Below are positions 22,239-28,467 of a stretch of DNA of 28,467 bases, piece by piece. Numbering within the stretch: position 1 is the first letter of the stretch; every line of letters starts with the position of its first letter. Where the stretch lies: IMG/VR virus record IMGVR_UViG_3300031772_004596, positions 1-28,467 of that record; one strand, written 5' to 3'. Made by a program: the position numbers and the translations under genes. Source of the DNA: a virus. Below the pieces are notes generated by a model that had not been told where the DNA came from, searched no databases, and saw only the letters and a list, made by a program, of their open reading frames with translations.

Positions 22239-22960
22239 GGCCAGCGATTCGTTCCCGGGAAGTGGAAGTTGAGCAGCTCGCCGCCCAAGTTCCCTGTCTT
22301 ATCCATGCGAAAGAGCTTGTTGCCCTTCAAAGCGCATCGGCTCCACGGTTCCGTCCTGTCGTGGGAGTCCAGATCCACGGGATAGAGCCCAAGCATCCTA
22401 CCCGCTGCAATCTCCTGAACCACCACTTCCTGCATGCCGCGCTCGTCCATGTGATATTGGGCGGTGGCCGACGCGACCATCTCCATCCGTTTCCGGTAAA
22501 GCTGCCGGAACTCGGGAGTGTTCCTGAAAATGGTGAATGGTCCGTTTACCGTATAGGAGGCACTCGAAATCATGTCGTACAGATCCAGCCGCTCATCCGT
22601 CAGGTACGAATCCCAATCGCCCCAGACGCAGTCCCACTCGCCCCAACCCCACCATGGATATGAGGCGACTGCTTTGGGGTACATATCCGCCATCATCGGC
22701 CGCAGTTCACATAGGCACTGTCCGCGCCCGAAGCCGGGCGTCGATTTATGCACCGGGACGCCCGCCGCTTCGCTTGCCCGCGCTTCGAATTCGTCCATGG
22801 TGCAGTGGATCCTCTTCAGACCAATGGACGGCTCGAATCCAGCGGCGTCTCCCACGAGTATTATCTCGAGTGATTGCAACGCGCAGGCCCGCATAATGAA
22901 CTGACTCTCCCATCCAGGCGCCGGGCCCCACCAGGGCATGAAGATCCCGGCTACAGGCAC
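22220..22960 (-). CDS. DUF6625-like putative glycosyltransferase
   Basis: A protein of about 246 residues resembling the DUF6625 group, thought to be glycosyltransferase-like. The marks are CELRPMMADMYP (about 82-93), then SYPWWGWGEWDCVWGDWDSY. The latter matches the family W-G-x-x-D-x-D-x-x-W-G-D pattern, where acidic residues may bind metal and nucleotide sugar. I chose GTG at 22960 over the ATG at 22990 because a GGGGGAG ribosome binding site is 6 nt before it and the overlap with the upstream gene falls to 10 nt. The C-terminus GELLNFHFPGTNRWPCHIAL gives the family-like FHFP. Substrate unknown. Confidence 0.72.
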   Translation of the reverse strand: MPVAGIFMPWWGPAPGWESQFIMRACALQSLEIILVGDAAGFEPSIGLKRIHCTMDEFEARASEAAGVPVHKSTPGFGRGQCLCELRPMMADMYPKAVASYPWWGWGEWDCVWGDWDSYLTDERLDLYDMISSASYTVNGPFTIFRNTPEFRQLYRKRMEMVASATAQYHMDERGMQEVVVQEIAAGRMLGLYPVDLDSHDRTEPWSRCALKGNKLFRMDKTGNLGGELLNFHFPGTNRWPCHIAL

Positions 22961-23517
22961 CAGACACTCCCCCTGACGGACGGATCGCATTGGTAGGGCA
23001 ATCCCTTGAGCGCCGCTATCACCGTGGCGTCATTGCCGTCATGGCCGCAAAGCAGCCCGCCCGCCTTCAGCTTCGGCCTCCAGACCCTGAGGTCATCCGA
23101 AACTCCCGGCGTTCGGTGATCCGCGTCGATGAAGATCACATCGCAGTTCCCATCAGGAACCTGGCCGGCCGCTTCCACCGATGGCTTCATGATGATCTGC
23201 GTGGTGAGGTCGGGCCGCATCGCCCTTACTTCATTGAGCACATTCATGAAATCGTGAAGTACCGACCCGCCGCGCTCGTTCAGGATCCGCGCCACCGTCG
23301 GATCCCACATCCCGCTCTGGAAGGTATCGACCGAAATGATCCTAGAGTTGGGCGGCAGGCTCAACGCCACCGCCGACCAGCTCCTTCCCATCCAGGTCCC
23401 CACCTCCAGCCAAACAGCGCCGGGTTTCAGGGCTGCGGCCGTCAGGATAAGGAAGGCGAGCTCATTCTCATACATCCACCCCGTCACGCCCAGCGCGTAT
23501 TCAAGAGCTGAGCTCAA
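22951..23517 (-). CDS. Class I SAM methyltransferase (Methyltransf_24-like)
   Basis: A 188-residue methyltransferase. The SAM-binding glycine motif is AVWLEVGTWMGRSWSAVALS (about 34-53). A second acidic strand RIISVDTFQSG follows, then DVIFIDADHRTPGV (about 127-140), the D-x-x-F-I-D-A-D-H segment typical of cephalosporin hydroxylase-like and Methyltransf_24 enzymes that O-methylate sugars. The C-terminal GGLLCGHDGND fits too. The start is TTG at 23517, inside the preceding methyltransferase gene (17-nt overlap). Probably methylates a sugar hydroxyl in the glycan made by this cluster. Confidence 0.82.
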   Translation of the reverse strand: MSSALEYALGVTGWMYENELAFLILTAAALKPGAVWLEVGTWMGRSWSAVALSLPPNSRIISVDTFQSGMWDPTVARILNERGGSVLHDFMNVLNEVRAMRPDLTTQIIMKPSVEAAGQVPDGNCDVIFIDADHRTPGVSDDLRVWRPKLKAGGLLCGHDGNDATVIAALKGLPYQCDPSVRGSVWCL

Positions 23518-24127
23518 ATACCTTGCTCCCGATCATCAGTTGATGAACCTGCGAACCATGCAACGGATTCTGGTGGACGAAAGAACCGCAATCCTCCCAC
23601 TTCAGTCGCGGCCAGAGGTCCATGTAATCCGCCGGCCCGGAATGCCGCATATGCGCCCCGCCGCCGCCCTCGGCATAACTCACGTTTTCAAACAGGACCA
23701 GACTCCCGCCGGGATTGAGGATCTCCTCGAATCCCTCGATGATCCTGGCCAGCACGGCATCATCCGTGACGTGTTGCAAGACGGTGCAGGTAAAGATCAT
23801 GTCAACCCGGATGTCACGCGGCGGTTCGCCCTGGCAATAGAGCGTTGGCGGCCTGCCCTTCCAGTCGGCCTTGAGGCCATCGAGCGCCGCCTGGCTCAGG
23901 TCCACGCCATAGAGTTTTGCCTTCGGCCATTGTGCACGCAGATGCCGCATCATTCGACCGTAAGCGCATCCCTGCTCGAGGATGCTCGCCGGGTTCAGGT
24001 TCGCAACGTGAGGCGCGATGAACTTCCAGAGATCGGCCGCGTTCTCTTCGGTCCCGGCCTCGATAGCGCCTTTGGCCATGCGCGCGGTCCAGTGGCCGAT
24101 GTATGCCTCTCCCGTCAGCTTGTCCAA
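23501..24127 (-). CDS. Class I SAM-dependent methyltransferase
   Basis: About 208 residues with a SAM fold. Motif I is ASILEQGCAYGRMMRHLRAQ, followed by AKLYGVDLSQAALDGLKADW with the ribose-binding Asp. IFTCTVLQHVTDDAVLARII is motif IV, and ILNPGGSLVLFENV is the post-motif strand. I chose TTG at 24127, which has GGAGG 7 nt upstream and trims the overlap with the FkbM gene to 13 nt. A longer frame begins at ATG 24208 but would lie in the end of the FkbM gene. The tyrosine/histidine-rich acceptor side gives no clear substrate. Confidence 0.8.
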   Translation of the reverse strand: MDKLTGEAYIGHWTARMAKGAIEAGTEENAADLWKFIAPHVANLNPASILEQGCAYGRMMRHLRAQWPKAKLYGVDLSQAALDGLKADWKGRPPTLYCQGEPPRDIRVDMIFTCTVLQHVTDDAVLARIIEGFEEILNPGGSLVLFENVSYAEGGGGAHMRHSGPADYMDLWPRLKWEDCGSFVHQNPLHGSQVHQLMIGSKVFELSS

Positions 24128-24774
24128 GATCTCCCCTCCAGAATATAGGTATCCGGCGCCACTTGTTCTATAGGCCCGTAAAGCTTGCTTATCGGTCCGA
24201 GATCGCACGGTTCCAGATGCGGATGTAGCGTGATGAGGACCGTCGGGCGAAAGCTCTCGAAGAATGCCACATCGGCCAGGACAAGCGCTTCCGCGCCCTC
24301 CGCGTCGATCTTAACCATGTCCACCCGTTGCATATTGCGGGCCAAGTCCGATAACGTGCAGCACGGCACGTCAAAGCAATCCATTTCGGAATGTACGCTC
24401 GTCATGCTGCTTCCCAATCCGTCCACGCTGCCCAGGCGCAGGATGCCGAGGCGATCGGCGATTGCTCCGGTGCTCGCCACGATCTTGAATTCAGGATTCG
24501 CCCGCACGTTACGCCAGAACATCTCATAGGCGACCGGATCGGGCTCGATTGCATGGCATTGAGCGCCCCCTGCGGCGGCATACAGGCTCACGGCGCCCAA
24601 CCACGCGCCTACATCGATGAATACACCGTCCGGTCGCAAGTATCTATCCAGGGCTTCAAATGTGTACGGCTCCCAATGCCCGTTTTCGACTTCGTCCCAG
24701 AAGAGCTGGTGAATACATTGCTCGTCCTCGTCCACAATGAACTGGCGGCCTCGGAGAATTATGGTCCGTTTCAT
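24115..24774 (-). CDS. FkbM family methyltransferase
   Basis: A 219-residue protein with all FkbM marks. These are VFIDVGAWLGAVSLYAAAGG (about 50-69; motif I), CHAIEPDPVAYEMFWRNVRA (the E-P-x-P segment), and VDMVKIDAEGAEALVLADVA (about 151-170; the K-I-D-x-E-G-x-E signature). FkbM enzymes O-methylate sugars and related hydroxyls, and are frequent in surface-polysaccharide loci. The ATG overlaps the GT2 gene stop as ATGA. It is the first of three methyltransferases in a row, so the glycan may be multiply methylated (inference). Confidence 0.88.
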   Translation of the reverse strand: MKRTIILRGRQFIVDEDEQCIHQLFWDEVENGHWEPYTFEALDRYLRPDGVFIDVGAWLGAVSLYAAAGGAQCHAIEPDPVAYEMFWRNVRANPEFKIVASTGAIADRLGILRLGSVDGLGSSMTSVHSEMDCFDVPCCTLSDLARNMQRVDMVKIDAEGAEALVLADVAFFESFRPTVLITLHPHLEPCDLGPISKLYGPIEQVAPDTYILEGRSWTS

Positions 24775-25454
24775 GATTGCCTGAGCGGAGGCTCCTCGCC
24801 GTCCGGTTGGCTGTTGCCCCAGGAGGACTCATCCGATTTGTAGAGAAACGTCCGCACGAGATTCGGGAGGCAGATAATCCTGTCGCCTGTCTTCTGGATC
24901 GAGTGAGGCGAATCCCTGACGATCCACCAATCCACGTCCGATCCTACTCCCCTGACGCGGCCCGGCACTCGCTTGGGTGCGCCAAGCGCAAATGTCGGGA
25001 TCGGCATGATGGATTGCCAGAACTCGCGATTGGCGTGCATGTGCACCGCGGCGCAACTCTGTTTGATCTTGAATCCGTTTATGTTCTGGGTCGCTGCATG
25101 ATAGCGGGAATCATGGCCGGTATAGAGCGCCGCCGGCATCTGCTTGGCCGCCGTCGCAAGTTCCTGAAGCAGTAGCGGATGCACGTCAACGTCATCCTGG
25201 AAATAGCTGATCCATTCGACCGATTTGTCGGCAAGCCAATAGGAAAGACCAATATTCAGAGCGGCGGCGAGACCGCGGCGCTGCGGAATGCGCAAATAAT
25301 CAGCGGTCGCGCACTTTAGATCATAGAAAGCGCTCTGGATTCCATGGCTTCCATCATCGACGATAAGAACGGGTGGGCCAAGCGAACAGATCTGCGGCAG
25401 GGATCGCGCTAGGGCCTCCGGACGGTTGCAGCTGGTGACCAGGATCCCAATCAC
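24771..25454 (-). CDS. GT2-like glycosyltransferase
   Basis: A 227-residue GT-A enzyme. The N-terminal motif is GILVTSCNRPEALARSLPQI, followed by PPVLIVDDGSHG (nucleotide-binding Asp pair). RRGLAAALNIGLSYWLAD (about 58-75) comes next, then the metal-site acidic run WISYFQDDVDVHPL (about 81-94) with D-D-x-D. The start is GTG at 25454, which overlaps the preceding 52-residue gene's stop as GTGA. A second His/Asp-rich region (GSDVDWWIVRDS) lies near 169-180. Likely transfers a sugar in glycan building; specificity unknown. Confidence 0.85.
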   Translation of the reverse strand: MIGILVTSCNRPEALARSLPQICSLGPPVLIVDDGSHGIQSAFYDLKCATADYLRIPQRRGLAAALNIGLSYWLADKSVEWISYFQDDVDVHPLLLQELATAAKQMPAALYTGHDSRYHAATQNINGFKIKQSCAAVHMHANREFWQSIMPIPTFALGAPKRVPGRVRGVGSDVDWWIVRDSPHSIQKTGDRIICLPNLVRTFLYKSDESSWGNSQPDGEEPPLRQS

Positions 25455-25609
25455 GATAGGTTCCTTCTCATCGCATTCAGCTTCTTTGCGATGCGATCCA
25501 CCCTTTTCTCTATGGTCTCAACCGTCGCTTTCAGCATCTGAACTTTGGCGATCGCCTCTTTCGTATCCAAGTCGAACTTCATCGTTATTTTGTCAAGTGG
25601 TAAAGCCAT
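25451..25609 (-). CDS. 52-residue helical protein, unknown function
   Basis: A small gene between the two GT2 genes. ATG at 25609 has a strong ribosome binding site (GGGAGG, 8 nt upstream), and its stop overlaps the next GTG in a GTGA. The product begins ALPLDKITMKFDLDTKEAIA and continues as an amphipathic, positively charged helix (KVQMLKATVETIEKRVDRIA and KKLNAMRRNLS), like a short coiled coil. It may help complex formation or be a chaperone-like small protein. Function unknown; the coupling and ribosome binding site make translation likely. Confidence 0.72.
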   Translation of the reverse strand: MALPLDKITMKFDLDTKEAIAKVQMLKATVETIEKRVDRIAKKLNAMRRNLS

Positions 25610-25628
25610 TACTATTTCCTCCCGATAG

Positions 25629-26297
25629 TTAGCATAGCGACAACCTCAGCTTCTCATTCTCCCAGAATCCGGCCGGGATCAGATCCTTTGACACGATGTC
25701 CTTCACGCCGACTTTGCTCGACGTATGGTCCAAATGAATCCGTGCCACAATGTACCGAGTCTCAGGCGACGGCAAAACGTGAGACATCATCGGATAGATC
25801 ATGCCGTTGTCCGTGGCGACCTGTTTATCCTTGAACTGATTCGCTTGCCAGAACGCCTTCCGATAGCAGAAGGATGTCCCGCAGATATAGTTATTGATCG
25901 TCGGCTTGTACCGCTTCGCCTGCTGCTTCAGCACGTCCCAGAAAAGCAGAGTACCGAATCCGGTGATCATCTTCTGCGAGGACTGAAGCAGGCCGACCTG
26001 AAAGCGGATCCGCTCGGGAGCGCTCCAATCGTCGCTATCGTAGTGGCAGATGATGCCTCCGTGCGTGAGCGAGCAGACGAGATTCCGCTTCGCGCCGAGC
26101 GTGATCCCCGGCCTGATCACGGAGTAATGCACGTTCTCCATTTCGAGTCCGTCCGGGAAGCTCCGGCAATCCTCGTCATCCACCACGATCAGTTCCTTGT
26201 TCGGCCAGTCCTGCTTCTGCCAGCAATTGAGGGCCGCTGCAGCCATATCGCGCCGACCGCGAGTCGGCATTACGCAGGAGACCAATTCTTCAGGCAA
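25629..26297 (-). CDS. GT2-like glycosyltransferase
   Basis: About 222 residues with GT-A marks: VSCVMPTRGRRDMAAAALNC at the N-terminus, ELIVVDDEDC (nucleotide-sugar Asp), GITLGAKRNLVCSL, then IICHYDSDDWSAPERI (D-S-D-D metal site), and a C-terminal DNGMIYPMM. I chose TTG at 26297, which overlaps the connector stop by 8 nt and has AGGGA about 8 nt upstream. A longer frame from ATG 26354 would start within the connector gene. This is the first gene of the glycan cluster. It directly follows the head-tail connector, so it is part of the structural operon. Confidence 0.82.
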   Translation of the reverse strand: MPEELVSCVMPTRGRRDMAAAALNCWQKQDWPNKELIVVDDEDCRSFPDGLEMENVHYSVIRPGITLGAKRNLVCSLTHGGIICHYDSDDWSAPERIRFQVGLLQSSQKMITGFGTLLFWDVLKQQAKRYKPTINNYICGTSFCYRKAFWQANQFKDKQVATDNGMIYPMMSHVLPSPETRYIVARIHLDHTSSKVGVKDIVSKDLIPAGFWENEKLRLSLC

Positions 26298-26619
26298 GGA
26301 CCGGATCCCTGAATCGGTGGAGCATGTCGCGCGTCGCCTGCGACAAGACATCACCCTCTTGGCGATTCTCGAACAGGTTCGCGAGCACCCGGAATACGCC
26401 CGCGCGGATCACTTCGCGCTCCGGTATATCGAGGCCGATTTGATCGATCCCGTTCGGCGCAGGCGACAGGTCATCCGGGACCGTGATCGTGTTGCAGTAA
26501 TCCAATACGATGGCACTCGCCTGGCCGATCAGGGCCATTACCTCATCGTCGAAGCGGTCGTCTTGATCGTCCAGCCGGAGCCGAACCTTTGCTTCGTCCA
26601 AATCGACTAGGTAGATCAA
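26290..26619 (-). CDS. Head-tail connector protein, HK97 gp6-like
   Basis: A 109-residue helical protein of the gp6 family, which forms a ring under the portal. The N-terminus VDLDEAKVRLRLDDQDDRFD and following EVMALIGQASAIVLDYCNTI are typical. The C-terminal helix REVIRAGVFRVLANLFENRQ (about 68-87) matches the family ending. Start is TTG at 26619 overlapping the collagen-like gene stop as TTGA. It lies 5-7 genes earlier than usual relative to its partner head-closure gene, because the glycan cluster and accessory genes lie between. Confidence 0.86.
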   Translation of the reverse strand: MIYLVDLDEAKVRLRLDDQDDRFDDEVMALIGQASAIVLDYCNTITVPDDLSPAPNGIDQIGLDIPEREVIRAGVFRVLANLFENRQEGDVLSQATRDMLHRFRDPVLA

Positions 26620-27629
26620 TGCTTGCTCCCGTCAAACGCCAGTTGCGTGAGATCCCTGCCGTCCTTCCCGTCTTTGCCTGGAGGACCCTGCTTGCCCTCT
26701 GAGCCATCCTTGCCGCGGCGCCCCTCTTTTACGATCAGGCGCCACTGCGGATCCTTGGATCCATTCTCGCTCGGCATGAGCTTCGCCCCGTCGGTCAGAC
26801 AGTGCCACGTCGACCCGCCGTAGGTGACCACGTCGCCGCGTCCATACTCGCCCTCCGGCTTCCAGATGCCGCGGTAGAGCATCACCGGAACGCGGAACAG
26901 GTTCACATCCTCCGCTTTCGTCTTCCTGCCTGTCAGCCTCGTCCTTACGCCAAAGATGCGCGGATCGTCCGGATCCTGGAAGACCTCGATCTCGGCGATT
27001 CCGCCCAGGACTACCTCCCAGCTGCGCTCAAGCTCCTCACCCGCGATGCTATCTTTGAAGGAACGAATGATGCCGCCGTCGTGTCGGGCATAAGTGCCGC
27101 GAGGATAGGCTCGGGAGAGGTCCACCGTGGAGAGAATGTCGATCTGCAGGGCGTCTCGCCCCGGGGCACCATCCTTGCCGGGAGGGCCGGTGATTGTCTC
27201 ACCTTTTTCGCCAATCGGCCCGGCAGGACCGATAATCGTCTCACCCGGATCGCCTTTTTCTCCGCGCTCTCCGCGGTCTCCCTTGATCGACTCTCCAGGG
27301 TCTCCTTTTGGCCCGCTTGGTCCCTCACCGCCGTCGCTGCCGTCTCGGCCTTGTTGACCTTCTGGCCCTCGATCTCCCGTTTCACCCTTGATCGACTCTC
27401 CAGGGTCTCCTTTTGGCCCCGGCGGCCCGGGGATGGCCAAGCCTGGTTCGCCTTTCTCGCCGCGCTCCCCGGGATCTCCCTTCTCCCCCTTGATCGGATC
27501 GGGGATACTCCTCAGCCGGCGGTCGATATCGTCGAGCCGAAAGGATAAGCCCCCTACCACTTCTGCTATGTGCTCTTTGATTGCCCTGATGACACCCTTC
27601 ACCACCGCCCGATCGTCTGGATCTGTCAC
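26616..27629 (-). CDS. Collagen-like protein with carbohydrate-binding (CBM5/12-like) domain
   Basis: A 337-residue protein between portal and connector. Residues 1-45 are helical (VIRAIKEHIAEVV), possibly a trimerisation or attachment helix. Residues 48-158 are Gly-X-Y collagen-like repeats rich in Gly-Glu-Lys and Gly-Asp-Pro. Residues 160-250 form a mixed domain. Residues 251-303 resemble a CBM5/12-type chitin/sugar-binding module with YRGIWKPEGEYGRGDVVTYG and the STWHCLTDG strand. A second short collagen-like stretch (304-325) follows. Starts with GTG overlapping the portal stop as GTGA. Such proteins may decorate the head or neck; trimeric collagen-like fibres are common in phage. Possible glycan acceptor (inference). 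Confidence 0.87.
   Translation of the reverse strand: MTDPDDRAVVKGVIRAIKEHIAEVVGGLSFRLDDIDRRLRSIPDPIKGEKGDPGERGEKGEPGLAIPGPPGPKGDPGESIKGETGDRGPEGQQGRDGSDGGEGPSGPKGDPGESIKGDRGERGEKGDPGETIIGPAGPIGEKGETITGPPGKDGAPGRDALQIDILSTVDLSRAYPRGTYARHDGGIIRSFKDSIAGEELERSWEVVLGGIAEIEVFQDPDDPRIFGVRTRLTGRKTKAEDVNLFRVPVMLYRGIWKPEGEYGRGDVVTYGGSTWHCLTDGAKLMPSENGSKDPQWRLIVKEGRRGKDGSEGKQGPPGKDGKDGRDLTQLAFDGSKH
27281..27419 (-). repeat. 34-bp direct repeats in the collagen-like gene
   Basis: Positions 27281-27314 and 27386-27419 are identical over 34 bases and lie 105 bases (35 codons) apart, in the same frame. Both code the segment GPKGDPGESIKG. This exact identity suggests a recent in-frame duplication within the Gly-X-Y region and a source of length change by recombination. 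Confidence 0.85.
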
Positions 27630-28467
27630 GCGATCAACTCCTTTCGCGCCAGGGCATAACCGAGTAGTTCCTCATCCTCCGGGTCGAGGCTCTTGGGCGG
27701 AACGGGCGGAGGCGTTGCCGGTGGGACTGGCGACGGAGCAGGCGTCGGCGGTTTCCCCACCGCAAATGGATCCGCCTGCGCATCGCGTTTCGCGAGAGCC
27801 GCCAGGCTATAGTTCTGCTGCTGGAGATATGGCGAAGCGCCGCCTGGAACCGGCCTATAGTTCGCCTTGAACCGAGCCTCATCCGGTGCCATCCATCCGC
27901 CAACTATGGCCTGGGTGTTGGCCTCATACAGTCCGAGCGTATCCATCCGCATGAGGCCGTCCAGGTCCAGCTCCGTGCCCATGTCGCGCGGCAGTTCGAG
28001 CCCTTCATCGAGGCACAATTCGAGCGATTCGACGAGAATTTGAAGGCAGGCGGTGTAGTAGTCCGTTATCAATGCTTCTACATTCCCGGCGTAGGGCGGG
28101 AGAGCGGCCCCCAGCTTGAACTCAGGATAGTGGAAGGCGCGCGCGATATCCGACGTCGTCCATTTCAACTGCTCCGCGAGTTGGCTCTGCTCGGCCGTCA
28201 GTTGCATCGCCTCGAACTTCAGGCCGTCGCCCAGGACCGCGAGCCTGCCGCTATTAGCCCCGCTGAAATTGGTCTCGAAGGCGGCCTTAAGTCGCCCGGC
28301 CGTATCGTTCGATATGGCACCCGGGGCTGTTAGGACTCCGCCCGGCATCGAGCGATTCGTGAAGAATCCCGTCGAGGCGTTCATGATCTTGTTGCCCATG
28401 GTCCCGCTCAAGGCGCAGGCATAGAGCGGCGACACGCCGATCAGCGGGTGCCATAGCGGACACATCA
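27626..28467 (-). CDS. HK97-type portal protein (N-terminus outside the window)
   Basis: The visible 280 residues cover the C-terminal two-thirds of an HK97-type portal, the 12-subunit ring at the capsid vertex through which DNA is packaged. The family patterns are clear: HPLIGVSPLYACALSGTMGN, TGFFTNRSMPGGVLTAPG, then SGRLAVLGDGLKFEAMQLTA, QLAEQLKWTTSDIARAFHYP (about 98-117) and LNEGLEL-like stretches after it. The first visible Met is almost certainly internal because the frame is open to the window edge. A Pro-rich tail (PTPAPSPVPPATPPPVPPKS) precedes the C-terminus. Stop overlaps the collagen-like gene start. Terminase should be upstream, off the window. Confidence 0.92.
   Translation of the reverse strand, partial: MCPLWHPLIGVSPLYACALSGTMGNKIMNASTGFFTNRSMPGGVLTAPGAISNDTAGRLKAAFETNFSGANSGRLAVLGDGLKFEAMQLTAEQSQLAEQLKWTTSDIARAFHYPEFKLGAALPPYAGNVEALITDYYTACLQILVESLELCLDEGLELPRDMGTELDLDGLMRMDTLGLYEANTQAIVGGWMAPDEARFKANYRPVPGGASPYLQQQNYSLAALAKRDAQADPFAVGKPPTPAPSPVPPATPPPVPPKSLDPEDEELLGYALARKELIA

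Noticed and set aside
23501-24208. Longer start (ATG 24208) for the methyltransferase
   Set aside because: It would overlap the FkbM gene by 94 nt; the TTG at 24127 has a good ribosome binding site and leaves a complete SAM domain.
19298-26297. The sugar genes as a DNA-hypermodification system
   Set aside because: No nucleotide hydroxymethylase, thymidylate synthase-like or base-modifying enzyme is present, and the block is in the late structural operon.
27281-27419. Possible CRISPR array from the 34-bp identical repeats
   Set aside because: Only two copies, with an in-frame coding spacer of collagen triplets; this is a gene-internal duplication.
26802-27548. Plus-strand ORF of 248 codons opposite the collagen-like gene
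   Set aside because: It arises because Gly-X-Y repeats leave the opposite strand open; no ribosome binding site and a low-complexity product.
1-28467. tRNA genes, integrase, repressor or attachment site
   Set aside because: None seen; gaps between genes are nearly all under 40 bases, leaving no room for tRNA genes except at 13361-13534, which has no cloverleaf pattern.

Overview
The window is part of the late region of a tailed double-stranded DNA phage, or of a prophage. Nearly every gene lies on the minus strand, so transcription runs from the right edge to the left edge. Genes are packed head to tail with overlaps of 1-40 nt or near-zero gaps. The module order (portal, head-tail connector, head closure, tail tube, frameshifted tail chaperone, tape measure, tail tip, lysis) is that of a long non-contractile-tailed phage (siphovirus type). 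No sheath, integrase, repressor or tRNA is visible. A spanin-like gene, an amidase-like endolysin and heptosyltransferase-like chemistry suggest a Gram-negative host. The genus cannot be told. GC is moderately high by eye, with a clear AT-rich dip near 16.2-16.95 kb.

Layout in transcription order (right to left). 28.5-26.3 kb: HK97-type portal (cut by the window edge), a collagen-like protein with a carbohydrate-binding-like module, and a gp6-like head-tail connector. The protease and major capsid genes are not in the window. 26.3-19.3 kb: an uninterrupted block of about eleven genes, ten of them glycan-related. These are two GT2 glycosyltransferases, an FkbM methyltransferase, two further SAM methyltransferases, a DUF6625-like enzyme, a short DegT-type aminotransferase, a polysaccharide deacetylase-like protein, a GT4 and a GT9 enzyme. 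The eleventh is a 52-residue ORF. 18.5-19.3 kb: a free-standing HNH homing endonuclease, the only plus-strand gene. 18.5-13.5 kb: virion accessory genes with one more GT-A enzyme, a LamG lectin-like protein, an 18-copy 22-residue repeat protein, a fiber-tail adaptor and the head-closure protein. 13.4-4.3 kb: tail tube, tail chaperone with a programmed -1 frameshift, gp10-like protein, tape measure and tail tip/hub. 4.3-2.5 kb: three probable receptor-interaction or accessory proteins, including a LamG-like one and a secreted Fn3-like one. 2.5-0.5 kb: lysis cassette. Left edge: a NeuD/PglD-type sugar O/N-acetyltransferase, cut by the edge.

The most interesting signal is the large sugar-modification locus embedded in the structural operon, with outlying members (GT-A at 17.4-18.0 kb, acetyltransferase at the left edge). 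Its position suggests synthesis and attachment of a methylated, possibly amino- and acetyl-modified glycan on virion proteins or host surface glycan. This is inference from gene content. The collagen-like protein, the 22-residue-repeat protein and the tail proteins are candidate acceptors. Three genes were found by reading the sequence directly: a 51-residue ORF (14574-14729), a 52-residue ORF (25451-25609) and the -1 frame extension of the tail chaperone (to 12338).
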